DNA from: Leptodactylus fallax
Taxonomy: Eukaryota > Chordata > Amphibia > Anura > Leptodactylidae
Direction of reading: 5' to 3'
Length of the DNA stretch: 64,000 nt
NCBI GenBank assembly: GCA_947044405.1
Contig: CAMRHE010000462.1
Coordinates: forward strand, 1,089,001-1,153,000
The position numbers and the translations under genes are program-made. This document shows, one piece after another, positions 12,173-23,074 of the stretch. Position 1 is the stretch's first letter. Each line of letters opens with the position of its first letter. The notes under the pieces are model-generated. The model was not told the origin of the DNA and searched no databases. It worked only from the letters and a program-made list of their open reading frames with translations.

Positions 12173-12267
12173 TTTATTCAGCAAGCACAAGAGATCATGC
12201 TATTAAAAATAAATTGTTGTTCACATAGTATTTTCTGCTCCAAACTCCACATAAGAAAACCCACTTA

Positions 12268-12482
12268 AGGCTAAGGCTCCATGCCTCGGAAACACAGTGT
12301 TTTTTTGTTGCAGATTTTGCTGCTTTTTTTTTTTTAGCCAAAGCCAAGAATGGCTACAAAATAAATGGGACATATATAGAAAGTTCTTATACTTCTACCT
12401 TCTTCTCAATCCACTCTTGGCTTTGGCTCAAAAAAAACGTAGCAAAATCTGCAACAAAGCAACATGTGGCCTTAGCGTAAAG
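12268..12482. repeat. Foldback repeat, family 1
   Basis: Near-complete palindrome. The left arm (ctaaggctccatgcctcgg, then tttttttgttgcagatttt) mirrors the right arm (aaaatctgcaacaaagcaac, then catgtggccttagcg). The centre has ccaaagccaagaatggct on one side and ccactcttggctttggctc on the other. Confidence 0.8.
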
Positions 12483-12492
12483 GGTTTATGCT

Positions 12493-12873
12493 GTTATGGA
12501 CACCTTTCCACTATGCTCAGGACAGGTGACAAGTGTCCAATCGCTGAGGGCGTCCGACTGCCTAGTTCTCCAATGATTGGGAGGACGGGGAACAAAAGTC
12601 TCCCTAAATCCTCCTTGTGAATGAAATGCCAGGGTGCTTGTATGACCAGTGCTCCATTCACTTCTATGAGGCTGCCGGAGATTACATTACTATAAGCCCA
12701 TAGCAATAAATGGAGTGCCGGTCATGCAAGTGCATTGGCACTCCATTCACAAATAGGCTTTAGGGTTAATTTTAGTCCCCCATCTTCCTGATCACTTGGG
12801 GAGCAGGCAGTTGGGCCTCACCGATCGAACACTTATCCCCTGTCCTGTAGATAAAGAGATAAGTGTCCATAAC
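12493..12873. repeat. Foldback repeat, family 3
   Basis: 381-bp palindromic element. The left end gttatggacac and the right end gtgtccataac are inverted. The arms stay alignable for roughly 100 bp (..caggacaggtgacaagtgtc.. against ..gacaggggataagtgttcg.. on the complement), including gactgcctagttctcc against aactgcctgctcccc. No coding capacity. Confidence 0.75.
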
Positions 12874-13642
12874 AGAAAAACTTAAGTCCCATTGTTTTTA
12901 ATGGGAGTCAGTGACAGATGTTGTTCTTTAGCACACTAAAAAAAAGAAGAGTCCTGCTCTATCTTGCTAAACAGTGCTTAAAACCTCACTGGGTGGCCAA
13001 ACACAAGCTACATACAGGTGCATCTCAATAAATGGCTCCATGCTAAGATAGATATTCTAATGTATATTTCTGTTCAGGTGCACTGACCCCAGATAGGTAT
13101 GTAATCTATTATGAGGCGTGCACCGTATCATAAATTAGGCGCAATCTCCAACAGGGCAGGGGTTATCAAAACCTGCATGGAAAACACCAGTCTTGATAAA
13201 TCAGCTCTATGAATTTTCTGCCCACAATTGTGTGACAGAATAGCTGCAGCATATATCTCCTGTGTGGCTTATAAACAGTTAAAATCTACATAAAAAGGTT
13301 GAGGTGCGTTGAGTAACATTGTAAATACTTTCTTACTTGTTTTGTACTAGTGTTGTGCAACTATCATTTTCTTCACACCTAAAAAGAAAGTAAAACTTTG
13401 CTTCTGCTGGTTCCTCCTTGGAATGTGAATATGGTTTTATCTGCACTGTCTATGCAGACAGGCAGGGCAGTCGAGTTGGTAGGCCAAAACACACCTTTCC
13501 TTCGCCGCAGCCTGACTCTGACTCCTATTCTTGCTCCGATTCCGACTCTCTTCATAAATGCCAATGGTCAGAAGCAGTAATGCTCCTCTAATTCATTAAA
13601 AAGCTAATGACTGACTTTGCATAAAAGTAAATATGCAACATA
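12874..13642. other. No gene; isolated repeat end at 13015-13034
   Basis: At 13013 the sequence TA then caggtgcatctcaataaa matches the terminal repeat of the MITE at 17213-17578, but no partner end follows, so it is a fragment. The remainder contains diverged repeat debris, including a CTGACTC-rich stretch near 13508-13545. No gene. Confidence 0.5.
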
Positions 13643-15204
13643 CAGTCATGGCCAAAAGTTTTGAGAATGACACAAATATTATATTTTCACATGATCTGCT
13701 GCCCTCTGGTTTTTATGTGTGTTTGTCAGATGTTTTTATCACATACAGAAATATAATTGCATTCATATTATGAGTAACAGAAGCTTATATTGACAGAATG
13801 AGTTAATGCAGCAAGTCAATATTTGCAGTGTTGACCCTTCTTCTTCAGGACCTCTGCAATTCTCCCTGGCATGCTCTCAATCAACTTCTGGACCAAATCC
13901 TGACTGATACCAGTCCATTCTTGCAGAATCAATGCTTTAATTTTGTCTGAATTTGTTGGTTTTTGTTTGTCCACCCGTCTCTTGATGATTGACCACAAGT
14001 TCTCAATGGGATTAAGATCTGGGGAGTTTCCAGGCCATGGACCCAAAATCTCTATGTTTTGTTCCCTGAGCCATTTAGTTATCACCTTTGCTTTATGGCA
14101 AGGTGCTCCATCATGCTGGAAAAGGCATTGTTGAGCGCCAAACTGCTCTTGGACGGTTGGGAAAAGTTGCTCTTGGAGGACATTCTGGTACCATTCTTTA
14201 TTCATGGCTGTGTTTTTAGGCAAGACTGTGAGAGAGCCGATTCCCTTGGCTGAGAAGCAACCCACACATGAATGGTTTCAGGATGCTTTACAGTTGGCAT
14301 GAGACAAGACTGGTGGTAGCGCTCACCTCTTCTTCTCCGAATAAGCTGTTTTCCAGATGTTCCAAACAATCGAAAAGGGGATTCATCAGAGAAAATGACT
14401 TTACCCCAGTCCTCAGCAGTCCACTCCCTGTACCTTTTGCAGAATATCAGTCTGTCCCTGATGTTTTTTCTGGAGAGAAGTGGCTTCTTTGCTGCCCTCC
14501 TTGAGACCAGGCCTTGCTCCAAGAGTCTCCGCCTCACAGTGCGTGCAGATGCACTCACACCTGCCTGCTGCCATTCCTCAGCAAGCTCTGCACTGCTGGT
14601 AGCCCGATCCCGCAGCTGAAACACTTTTAAGAGACGGTCCTGCCGCTTGCTGGTCTTTCTTGGGCACCCTGGAGCCTTTTTGGCACCAATGGAACCTCTC
14701 TCCTTGAAGTTCTTGATGATGCGATAGATTGTTGACTGAGGTGCAATCTTTCTAGCTGCAATACTCTTCCCAGTTAGGCCATTTTTGTGCAGTGCAATGA
14801 TGACTGCACGTGTTTCTTTAGAGATAACCATGGTTAACAGAAGAGAAACAATGATGGCAAGCACCAGCCTCCTTTTAAAGTGTCCAGTGGTATCATTCTT
14901 ACTTAATCATGACAGATTGATCTCCAGCCCTGTCCTCATCAACACCCACACCTGTGTTAATGGAGCAATCACTGAAACGATGTTAGGTGGTCCTTTTAAG
15001 GCAGGGCTGCAATGATGTTGAAATGTGTTTTGGGGGATAAAGTTCATTTTCTAGGCAAATATTGACTTTGCAAGTAATTGCTGTTAAGCTGATCACTCTT
15101 TATAACATTCTGGAGTATATGCAAATTGCCATTAGAAAAACTGAAGCAGTAGACTTTGTAAAAATTAATATTTGTATCATTCTCAAAACTTTTGGCCATG
15201 ACTG
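13643..15204 (-). mobile_element. Tc1/mariner copy B (DD35E spacing)
   Basis: 1562 bp, bounded by TA at 13641-13642 and 15205-15206. The outer inverted repeats start CAGTCATGGCCAAAAGTTTT. An inner repeat (gcaagtcaatatttgc at 13811-13826, complement at 15055-15071) gives an IR/DR-like arrangement about 180 bp long. The sequence between outer and inner repeats is less conserved. The transposase lies on the minus strand and is broken only by one frameshift. Confidence 0.95.
13816..14831 (-). pseudogene. Tc1 transposase, single frameshift (copy B)
   Basis: The ATG at 14831 opens MVISKETRAVIIALHKNG.. and the frame ends with TGA at 13818-13816. Restoring one base would give about 338 residues, a normal family length. 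An N-terminal helix-turn-helix, a second paired-like helix-turn-helix and the first catalytic Asp (IFSDESPF, residue about 149) lie in 14202-14831. After HVW a single G is missing in a GG-containing context near 14262, and translation continues in the next frame as GCFSAKG... The second catalytic Asp is in FQHDGAPCH and the Glu in [11 protein letters not shown], with 35 residues between them (DD35E). The usual GRPR linker motif reads GCPRK. Apart from the one-base loss the reading frame is open. Confidence 0.92.
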
Positions 15205-15393
15205 TACTATACTTCAAACTAATTTTACAATATTAATAATTGTGTAATATAATTAAAACTAATTTTGAAGACTGTAACTTTGTTCTGACCGTGAGTCCAC
15301 CCAAGATTTGTCCCAACTCTGATTCTGACTTCGAAGCACTGCAAACAGGAGGTACCATATGGGTCTATATTGTTTTATGAGTGCCGTTTTATA

Positions 15394-16431
15394 CAGTGGG
15401 GAAAAAAAGTATTTAGTCAGCCACCAATTGTGCAAGTTCTCCCACTTAAAAAGATGAGAGAGGCCTATAATTGACATCATAGGTAGACCTCAACTATGAG
15501 AGACAAAATGAGAAAACAAATCCAGAAAATCACATTGTCTGTCTGATTTTTAAAGAATTTATTTGCAAATTATGGTGGAAAATAAGTATTTGGTCACCTA
15601 CAAACAAGCAAGATTTCTGGCTCTCACAGACCTGGAACTTCTTCTTAAAGAGGCTCCTCTGTCCTCCACTCATTACCTGTAGTAATGAGTAGAAACACAA
15701 CTTGTCGTGTTTGGAGGAGAGTGAATGATGAGTTGCATCCAAAGAACATCATACCTACTGTGAAGCATGGGGGTGGCAACATCATGCTTTGGGGCTGTTT
15801 CTCTGCAAAGGGACCAGGACGACTGATCCGTGTACATGAAAGAATGAATGGGACCATGTATCGTGAGATTTTGAGTGCAAACCTCCTTCCATCAGCAAGG
15901 GCATTGAAGATGAAATATGGCTGGGTCTTTCAGCATGACAATGATCCCAAGCACACCGCCAGGGCAACGAAGGAGTGGCTTCGTAAGAAGCATTTCAAGG
16001 TCCTGGAGTATCCTAGCCAGTCTCCAGATCTCAACCCCATAGAAAACATTTGGAAGGAGTTGAAAGTCCGTAATGCCCAGCGACGGCCCCAAAACATCAC
16101 TGCTCTAGAGATCTGCATGGAGAAATGGGTCAACATACCAGCAACAGTGTGTGCCAACCTTGTGAAGACTTACAGAAAACATTTGACCTCTGGCATTGCC
16201 AACAAAGGTTATATAACAAAGTATTGAGATGAACTTTTGTTATTGACCAAATACTTATTTTCCACTATGATTTGCAAATAAATTCTTCAAAATTCAGATA
16301 ATGTGATTTTCTGGATTTGTTTTCTCTCATAGTTGAGGTCTACCTATGATGTCAATTATAGGCCTCTCTCATCTTTTTAAGTGGGAGAACTTGCACAATT
16401 GGTGGCTGACTAAATACTTTTTTCCCCACTG
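15394..16431 (+). mobile_element. Tc1/mariner copy D, internally deleted
   Basis: 1038 bp, bounded by TA (15392-15393 and 16432-16433). The inverted repeats of about 190-200 bp (15394-15596 and 16244-16431) start CAGTGGGGAAAAAAAG. Compared with the same-family copy at 23075-24629, roughly 550 bp are missing at a junction near 15684. That removes the DNA-binding half of the transposase. It could still be mobilised in trans because both ends are present. Confidence 0.95.
15685..16227 (+). pseudogene. C-terminal transposase remnant, open 180-codon frame (copy D)
   Basis: The deletion junction leaves an ATG at 15685 directly in frame with the remaining coding sequence. An uninterrupted 180-codon frame therefore runs to TGA at 16225-16227. 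It keeps the [10 protein letters not shown] block, the second catalytic Asp (FQHDNDPKH) and the Glu ([11 protein letters not shown]) with 34 residues between them, and the normal ..YITKY C-terminus. It lacks both helix-turn-helix regions and the first catalytic Asp (normally WSDETKVELFG). It cannot bind or cut by itself. Any function of the open frame is unproven. Confidence 0.88.
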
Positions 16432-17212
16432 TAGATCTGTAAACACATGCATCAAGAAGTTCTTCCACTAGCATATTAGAAAGATACATGATGTAAATTG
16501 TAGTTAAAGTAATCTCTTATTGGTGGCTGTATATATGAGTTATTCACTCCCTTCTGGTCCTCAGCTGTATCATGTGACCAGCAATCATACTCTCCATCTG
16601 ACACCGCATCTTATGTGTGGTGGGCGGGAAATCTGTTTCTCCATTCATTCCTATGAAAGCCTCAATGTGAGTCTGTTGTCTGTGTGAGGCCTTAAGCTGG
16701 CCATACACATTACATTAATGTTAGCTGAATCACCTAACCATCTAATATTTATGGGGTCTCCCTGTTTTTCCAATAGATGTTGGGTGACAGATTTGGCAGT
16801 TGGATTTTGCTTTTGACAAGTTGCCACCAGAGCTTGCCTAGCCAAGTCTGAATATGGAAAAGGGAGCGGTCTAAAATGTAGGGCCAAACTTAAAATGTAT
16901 CTGTTTCAGTGGAATGCTCAGTGACAACTAATATGACTGCCATCACAACACCCAGAGGAGATGTCTACTAGTATTTCTAGACTCCTACAACGGTAAGTTG
17001 TAAGTGAAATGCATGTGGTGACCGTGGTCGGTAGTATATCCACATATCCCATTTATGGTTATGGATATACTTGTATAGGTTGCTAAGTGGATAATTGATA
17101 GATATAGTACATTTTGACCTATGCTTTAATGATGTTTACCTAGTCAGTAGATTGTTGGAATGTCTGATCAATGTTCCCTTGTATTACGCTACCTCCTGAC
17201 CACTTCTTTGTA
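16432..17212. other. No gene recognised
   Basis: Diverged, low-information DNA with a possible old repeat arm near 16640-16700 (..gtctgtgtgaggccttaag). No coding evidence. Confidence 0.45.
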
Positions 17213-17578
17213 CAGGTGCATCTCAATAAATTAGAATATCTTTGAAACGTTCATTCATTTCAGTAATTCATAATCAGTGTCTTCCATGATTGTTTGTCCT
17301 ACTGAACCAGACTGAGGGACCATTTAAAGGCTTAGGAAGCCTTGGCAGGTGACACACACTGAATTTACAATACTTAACTTTTTTACAATATTCTAATTTT
17401 CTTAGATTTGGGTTTTCATTACCTGTAATCCATAATCAACATTTACAGAAAAAAAAACACTTGAAATAGGACACACTGTGTGTAAAGAATCTAGAAAATA
17501 TAGGAGGTCACTTTTTTAATTTACTTACTGAAAGAAATAAATGTGTCAAAGGTATTCTACTTTATTGAGATGCACCTG
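17213..17578. mobile_element. Non-autonomous Tc1/mariner-like MITE
   Basis: 366 bp with inverted ends CAGGTGCATCTCAATAAA at the left and its complement at the right. It is flanked by TA at 17211-17212, but the right flank reads TT, so one TSD base seems mutated. The interior has no open frame of note. A solitary end of the same family lies at 13015. Confidence 0.8.
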
Positions 17579-20000
17579 TTCGTGTGCATATCCTTCCCAG
17601 TTTTTATGCTTGTTTAGAGCTTTCTGCTGTGGTCAGCAGTTTACCGAGGCTTTCAACCATGTGTTCACACATAAAGTACCATTCAATGTGACTTATCAGT
17701 GTGCAGCCTTCTGATGTGGTTTTTGCCAAGAAAGAGCATGTAGCTTTCAAATCCTCATGTGTAAAAAAACATCAGCGTGTGTACACACCGTGCAGGTTCC
17801 CATTGAAATCAGTAGGACTGTAATACGTGGGTGTTTTTACGTGGATTTTAGCATGGAAAATATGCCTAAATCCACTTAGAAAAAAAAAACTCTGTGAACA
17901 TCTACTGAATCGAGAGAGATTTCACCCAGGTTATTTTTTTAAAGGGCTTTGTACAGATGGTAGATAATGGTCACAGGTTATATAGGCTAGATAACGCTAG
18001 AAAGCATCCCTCAGCCTTACTCAAGGCATGAAGTATTGGAGGGGAACTCAGCCAGTAATATAGCTCTTGGGAAGCTGTGAGAGGGTTTTCAACAGGTTAC
18101 AGAGATTAAAGTAGAAACAATGATTCTAGTACTTCTTGAGCGAGGTGCTAAGCACAGAAGGCCTGCAAATGCTTGGCTTGTGTTGTATAGACTATGTAAA
18201 GGATCAGTGTGTTTTAGGTTGAATGACATTGTCCTTATTACGAGCAATATACTTACTGTAGAGTACATGAAGCAGCTAAATGCTTTCCCTAAAGGCCTCC
18301 TCTATATAGGTAACAACTTCTGTGCTCTTTGGATCCATAATACAATACTCATGGCCATACTGTGCATAATTTATGTGATTCCAATTACATACAGGTACTA
18401 TATATGTTGTTTTTTTCAGTTGGATTTTTTATGAAACCTCCTGAAAATATTCATAATGTTCTACATTGGACACCATATTACTGAGAATTCTGCCTTAGAA
18501 AAATTTCACATTCACAGTACCTGTTTTGTCACGTGTCTCTTCTATTGCATTGTAAAGGGCTAAGTTTGCAGCAAAATCTACATGTAACAGATGAGATCAG
18601 CACAAGTTTTTCTGCTATGTGTGAACTTGGCTTAACTCCTTATGTACATGGCCACATTATGGCTCTGTTTTGTACCACTTGTTCTCTGTCAGATTCCACA
18701 TGCTCCATTAGAGACATTGTCACTGATTTATCATGTCTTAGACTAGGGATGGGAAATTTATTGAAAAATAACCAAAACTGACTGTCAAGCCAGATAACTG
18801 AAGATTTTCTGTATGCCAGTTATTTCAATTCAGTTATTATATTATTTGCGAACCTTTACCTAGCCAGAACCGGAACTGCTATTATAATCTAGGGTTTCTT
18901 CATGGAAGGTCAGGAAGCATAAAAAACATTGTTACCTCCTCTGGGCTCCATCGCCGGTCTTTGTCCTTTTCCTATCTTCCTGAATGACATCAGGGACCAC
19001 TGAGAACCAATCACACAAAGACACAAGTGTGACCATGTCAGTCGCGCTTGCACATTTGCATCACAATGCCACATATCGTTCATATAAGCCCAATCACAAG
19101 CCTCAGTGGTCTCTGACGTCACTCAGTAGGTCTGAAGAGGACCCCGGAGCCCAGGGTTGGTGAGTTACACTGTTTTGTATGTTTGCTCACCTCCCATGAA
19201 GAGACCCCAGAGTATAATAAAAGCAGGTCTGGTTCAGATGGTCTGAACAAAATCGCTGGACAATAGTTGCAAGATTCAACACATACTCTTCCTTGAAAAA
19301 GTGTGTTTTTAAAGGGGTGTTGTCTAAATAATCACATTAATCATATTAGAGATAAAATGGCTCTAGTCTTTAGACTAATAAGCATTTATACCACCTATTA
19401 GTTGGCTTACTTTGGGTTAGAATTTTATGCCAAATTTTTGCCACATTTTGTCAGATTTAGCAAAGCCATGCCCCTTCCCAGCAAAGACACACCCAGTTGT
19501 TGAGCAAGTTGGAAAAATTTGATATCAAGCTAGATGCAACACATGTTGGCGTACTCTACCCCAGAGTCAAGTCAAAGCCATAGTAAATAGTAAATCTGCC
19601 CCTTTAATTGTAAGGCAGAATAAGTGGAAATAAGTAATTTCGTGCATAGACATATGTTTGACTGTCATTGAAAAATATGAAGTAAGAATATTTAGTATAG
19701 TCAGAAGCATACATTTTAAATGATTGATTGACAATTGATCCATTGATTTCTATTGGATCTGTGTGTCTATTAAAACAGACAAAGATATAACATAGTCAGA
19801 CAAAGACAGAACATAGTCAGTCGAAAAAGTGGAAATTGAAATCAATGTGTTCTCAAAACGGACATTTGAATAAGGACTAAATCAGAATTATTGTAGTACA
19901 AGATAAGTAAAGTGAATATCAAAATGGCAAAAAACCCCACAGTGCAAAGTGTCTTGCACTGTGGTTTTGAACATGTAGCATGTCAATTTTTGCTGCATGC
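17579..20000. other. No gene; scattered old repeat arms
   Basis: 17690-17900 has a hairpin-like repeat fragment with phrases such as cccattgaaatcagtagg. 19311-19350 resembles a T2-like end (aaaggggtgttgtc). Otherwise this is apparently single-copy AT-rich DNA without supported genes. Confidence 0.45.
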
Positions 20001-21160
20001 TTAGGCGTTCGGCCATTCCGTTCGAAATCAGTATTTAGAATTTTCAAAAACTGATATCCAACGGTCCGGGTTAAAACCCATTGATTTCAATGGGTTTTAA
20101 AAGTAATCCGCATGTATCAATTTGTGCCATTTCCGTCTGTTTTCCGTTTTTTTGTGCGGAGAGAAAAGTAGAACTTGCAGGACTTTGTCTCCGTACTAAA
20201 AATAAGGATACCAGACGGACAGCAACCAATCTGTTTTTTTTTTTTTTTTAACATTGAGGTCTATGGAAAACGGATTACAAACTGATAGCAATCAGTTTGT
20301 GTCCGTTTTTGACCAATCCATTTTTTTTTCCCTTCCCCCTTCTTCATTCTGAGCATGCGCAGAGGGAAAAACGGATTGCAAAACGGACACAAAGTGATTG
20401 CTATCAGTTTGTAATCTGTTTACCATAAATTTCAATGTTAAAAAAAACCCAGATTGGTTGCTGTCCGTCTGGAATCCATAGGCTGTGTTCACACGGAGTT
20501 TTTTGCAGGCGGATTTTGACGCGGAATCCGCCTCAAAATTCGCCTGAAAAAACTCCTCCCATTCATTTCAATGGGAGTCAGTAGCAGTTTTTTTCCTGTA
20601 GTGTTTTTTTTTTATGCTAGCGGAAAAAAAAAGCGAGGTGACCTATCTTCAGGCGGATTCTGCCTGAAAAAACCCATTGAAGTCAATGGGAGGTGGAATA
20701 ATCGCGACGTGTTTTTTTGACGCGTTTTTTGATGCAGTGTTTGCAAAAACCGCGTCAAAAACCACTAGTGTTTTTTAAAGAGAAGTTTCCAGGTCCATAC
20801 AGTGTGCTGGAGCAAAAAAACTGCAAAAAAAAAAAAACCTCATAAAACGCATCAAAAACCGCGTCATGTCAAAAAACCATTTCCTAATTCCTGAAGCCGA
20901 TTTTTTTCTGCCTGCAAAAAACTCCATGTGAACATACCCTTATTTTTAGTATGAAGACAAAGTCCTGCAAGTTCTACTTTTCTCTCCGCACAAAAAAGTG
21001 GAAACCAGACGTAAATGGCACAAACTGATACATGCGGATTAGTTTTAAAACCCATTGAAATCAATGGATTTTTAACCCGAACCGTTAGATATCAGTTTTT
21101 GAAGATTTCACATACTGATTTCGAGTGGATTGACGAACGCAGATGTGAACCCAGCCTTAG
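20001..21160. repeat. Large foldback repeat (family 4), outer palindrome
   Basis: The left arm (about 20001-20326) and right arm (about 20344-20477 continuing at 20939-21160) are inverted copies. Examples are aaaactgatatccaacggt against its complement near 21085, and agtagaacttgcaggacttt against its complement near 20970. The right arm is split by a second palindrome, annotated separately. The right end reads ..tgaacccagccttag. No coding capacity. Confidence 0.8.
20478..20938. repeat. Inner palindromic element nested in the family 4 foldback
   Basis: About 460 bp with inverted ends (ggctgtgttcacacggag against ctccatgtgaacataccc). It interrupts the right arm of the surrounding palindrome exactly between tcc and ttatttttag, which are contiguous in the left arm. 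It contains matching ttcaatggga and tcaatgggag segments and CGCGTCAAAAACC-type repeats. The nesting shows that it inserted after the outer element. Confidence 0.75.
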
Positions 21161-21289
21161 CTGCGGTTCAACCCTTGCAATGAAAAGGCTGAAAGCCAGG
21201 CCAGCTTCCTAGGAATTGGTTTTAAAAGCAATTTTGGCTGGGTTTTGCTGTGTGCAGGCCCACTGTGGGACCCAACTTGTGTGGCGTTG

Positions 21290-21510
21290 GCCTTAGGCTT
21301 AGGCCCCATGTTGCAAAAAAGCTGTTTTTTTTGTGGTAGAGTTTGCTACAGTTTTCTGAGCTAAAGCCAGAATTGAATTGAGCAGAAACGTATAATAGTT
21401 TTCTTTATATTTTCCATTTCTTTTCAAGCCACTTCAGGGTTTGGCTGAAAAAAAAGCAGCAAAATCTGCAACAAAAAACAGCTTTTCAGCAACATGCGGC
21501 CTCAGACTTG
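21290..21510. repeat. Foldback repeat, family 1
   Basis: Palindromic copy running from ccttaggcttaggccccatg to acatgcggcctcagact, with the central aagccacttcagggtttggc segment and the aaatctgcaacaaaaaaca arm. Confidence 0.75.
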
Positions 21511-21514
21511 AGGT

Positions 21515-21775
21515 AGGTTCCTCTTCATTTTCCGCTGCCGTATTCAGCCACGTTACTGCCGTGACGGAATTCTATAGGTATACTAGACATGCTGCAATTT
21601 GGAAAAATGTAAGTGTTTTTGAAAATGGAACATTTCTGTTTTGGATATTTTTCTGCAATGTATGGATGGGATTAGTCAGATTCTTATCCACTTTGCAGGT
21701 ACTGTAAAACGCCGCAGTTTTTGCCACAATCAAATCGCAGCGTTTACACTACGTGGGGCCCTGACCTTAAGGTGG
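21515..21775. repeat. Foldback repeat, family 2 (partial)
   Basis: Contains the family markers: a tataggtatac segment, gacatgctgcaatttgg, ctgcaatgtatggatggg and ctttgcaggtactgtaaaac. It ends ..acactacgtggggccctgac. Confidence 0.6.
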
Positions 21776-21825
21776 TTTCATACATGCCATTTTGATGCAG
21801 TTTTTGAAGCCAAAACTAGGAATAT

Positions 21826-21838
21826 ATATATAGATGTA

Positions 21839-21881
<43 letters not shown>

Positions 21882-21900
21882 ATATATATATTTATATTTA
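21826..21900. repeat. (TA)n microsatellite
   Basis: Long TATATA run interrupted by gtatgta units. It could form cruciform or slipped structures. Confidence 0.9.
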
Positions 21901-22287
21901 TCTTTTTTAAATAGAGTGAAATAGATTATTTCCTATATCATTTCCCTCGATTTAGGATCAACTCTCAGCCGATGAAATTGCATCAAAGAGTCACGTGTGG
22001 AAGTACCGGGATTATTTTATATTGAAAATTATTGAAATGTAAGTTGACAGCTGTGCAATAAATCTCAAGCATTACTGACTGCTGAGTCTTATGAGATGGA
22101 CGTCTATTATGTAATGAAGTATATCTGTTAATAGTGAAGTATGATGTGTGCTGCCTTTTTTTTCTTATTTTATAGCTTCATGTGGTAACATTGAAATGAT
22201 CCAATAAGTTTTACTTTGACAGCAAAAAGTACATGGCCAGTGGTTTTTCTACCCTAAACTGATGCGGAGCAGCTTCATCTAGCCATA

Positions 22288-22402
22288 CAGTCATTGCGCT
22301 AAATCACACCCAGGCCAGCAGTAGGTAGGGTATAATGATGACGTCAGACAGCACGGGACATGTCAGTTACACCTCAAAGGGTGTGATTTAGCACAATGAC
22401 TG
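22288..22402. repeat. 115-bp inverted repeat enclosing a CRE palindrome
   Basis: The 24-nt arms at 22288-22311 and 22379-22402 (GCTAAATCACACCC and complement) differ at one position. Inside is a full TGACGTCA at 22339-22346. This could be a small foldback element or a genuine regulatory hairpin; one copy only is seen here. Confidence 0.6.
22339..22346. promoter_or_regulatory. Consensus cAMP-response element (TGACGTCA)
   Basis: Exact 8-bp CREB/ATF palindrome, at the middle of the 22288-22402 inverted repeat. Function is not shown; no promoter or gene is recognised beside it. Confidence 0.3.
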
Positions 22403-23074
22403 CATGACTAACATGAAGTAACATTTAGGCTGGTGGACACATGGGAAGGGATCGCAGCGGGAATAGCCGCTACAAACACAGTAACAGCATTGGAGATATA
22501 AATTGTCTTGTCCACTTGCTGCAACTAAAAGGTTTCAAAGCAACAGAATTTCAGTTATAGTTGTGGAGGGCCCACAGCAGATAAGGTGCTGCAAAAAAAC
22601 ACCTAATTTCGGGTATTTTTGCCATGGTGGTTTGCAGCAGAACACAATGCACAATTTCCCCCTAATGGAAATTCTGCAGTGTATTAACTCCATGTGTCCC
22701 AAGCCTTAGGGCAATTGCTATAAACTTCAACTTTAAAACTTCTGGAGCTAAAATAATAAAAATAGATAGTCAATATGTGGCATCTATGACCAAAAGTGAA
22801 TACGCTATATGTCAGTTTGGGCGATTTAATATGCCCTGTACTTTAGTATTCTGATGTAGAAGGCATGAAGTCACCGCTTTTTTTCCACAAAAATTGCTTT
22901 TTTCTTTATTTTGCAATCCACTCATCACTTTTCAAAAGAAGGCTGAGAAAGAAGACGGTCTGTGGCAGGGACATCTCGGCACGTTAGATTTACTATTACT
23001 CACATCGCAAAACTGGCGTGTTATACCAGAAATCTGCGCCAATCCCTGACTAATGGATATTTAATTTTGGCGTA

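Larger units (their letters stand above)
21901..23074. other. No gene; contains one small inverted repeat
   Basis: Mostly single-copy DNA. 22480-22700 resembles decayed foldback material. The inverted repeat at 22288-22402 is annotated separately. Confidence 0.45.

Noticed and set aside
18120..18434. 104-codon frame with hydrophobic C-terminal part
   Set aside because: ATG present but no family resemblance, no splice context, AT-rich surroundings.
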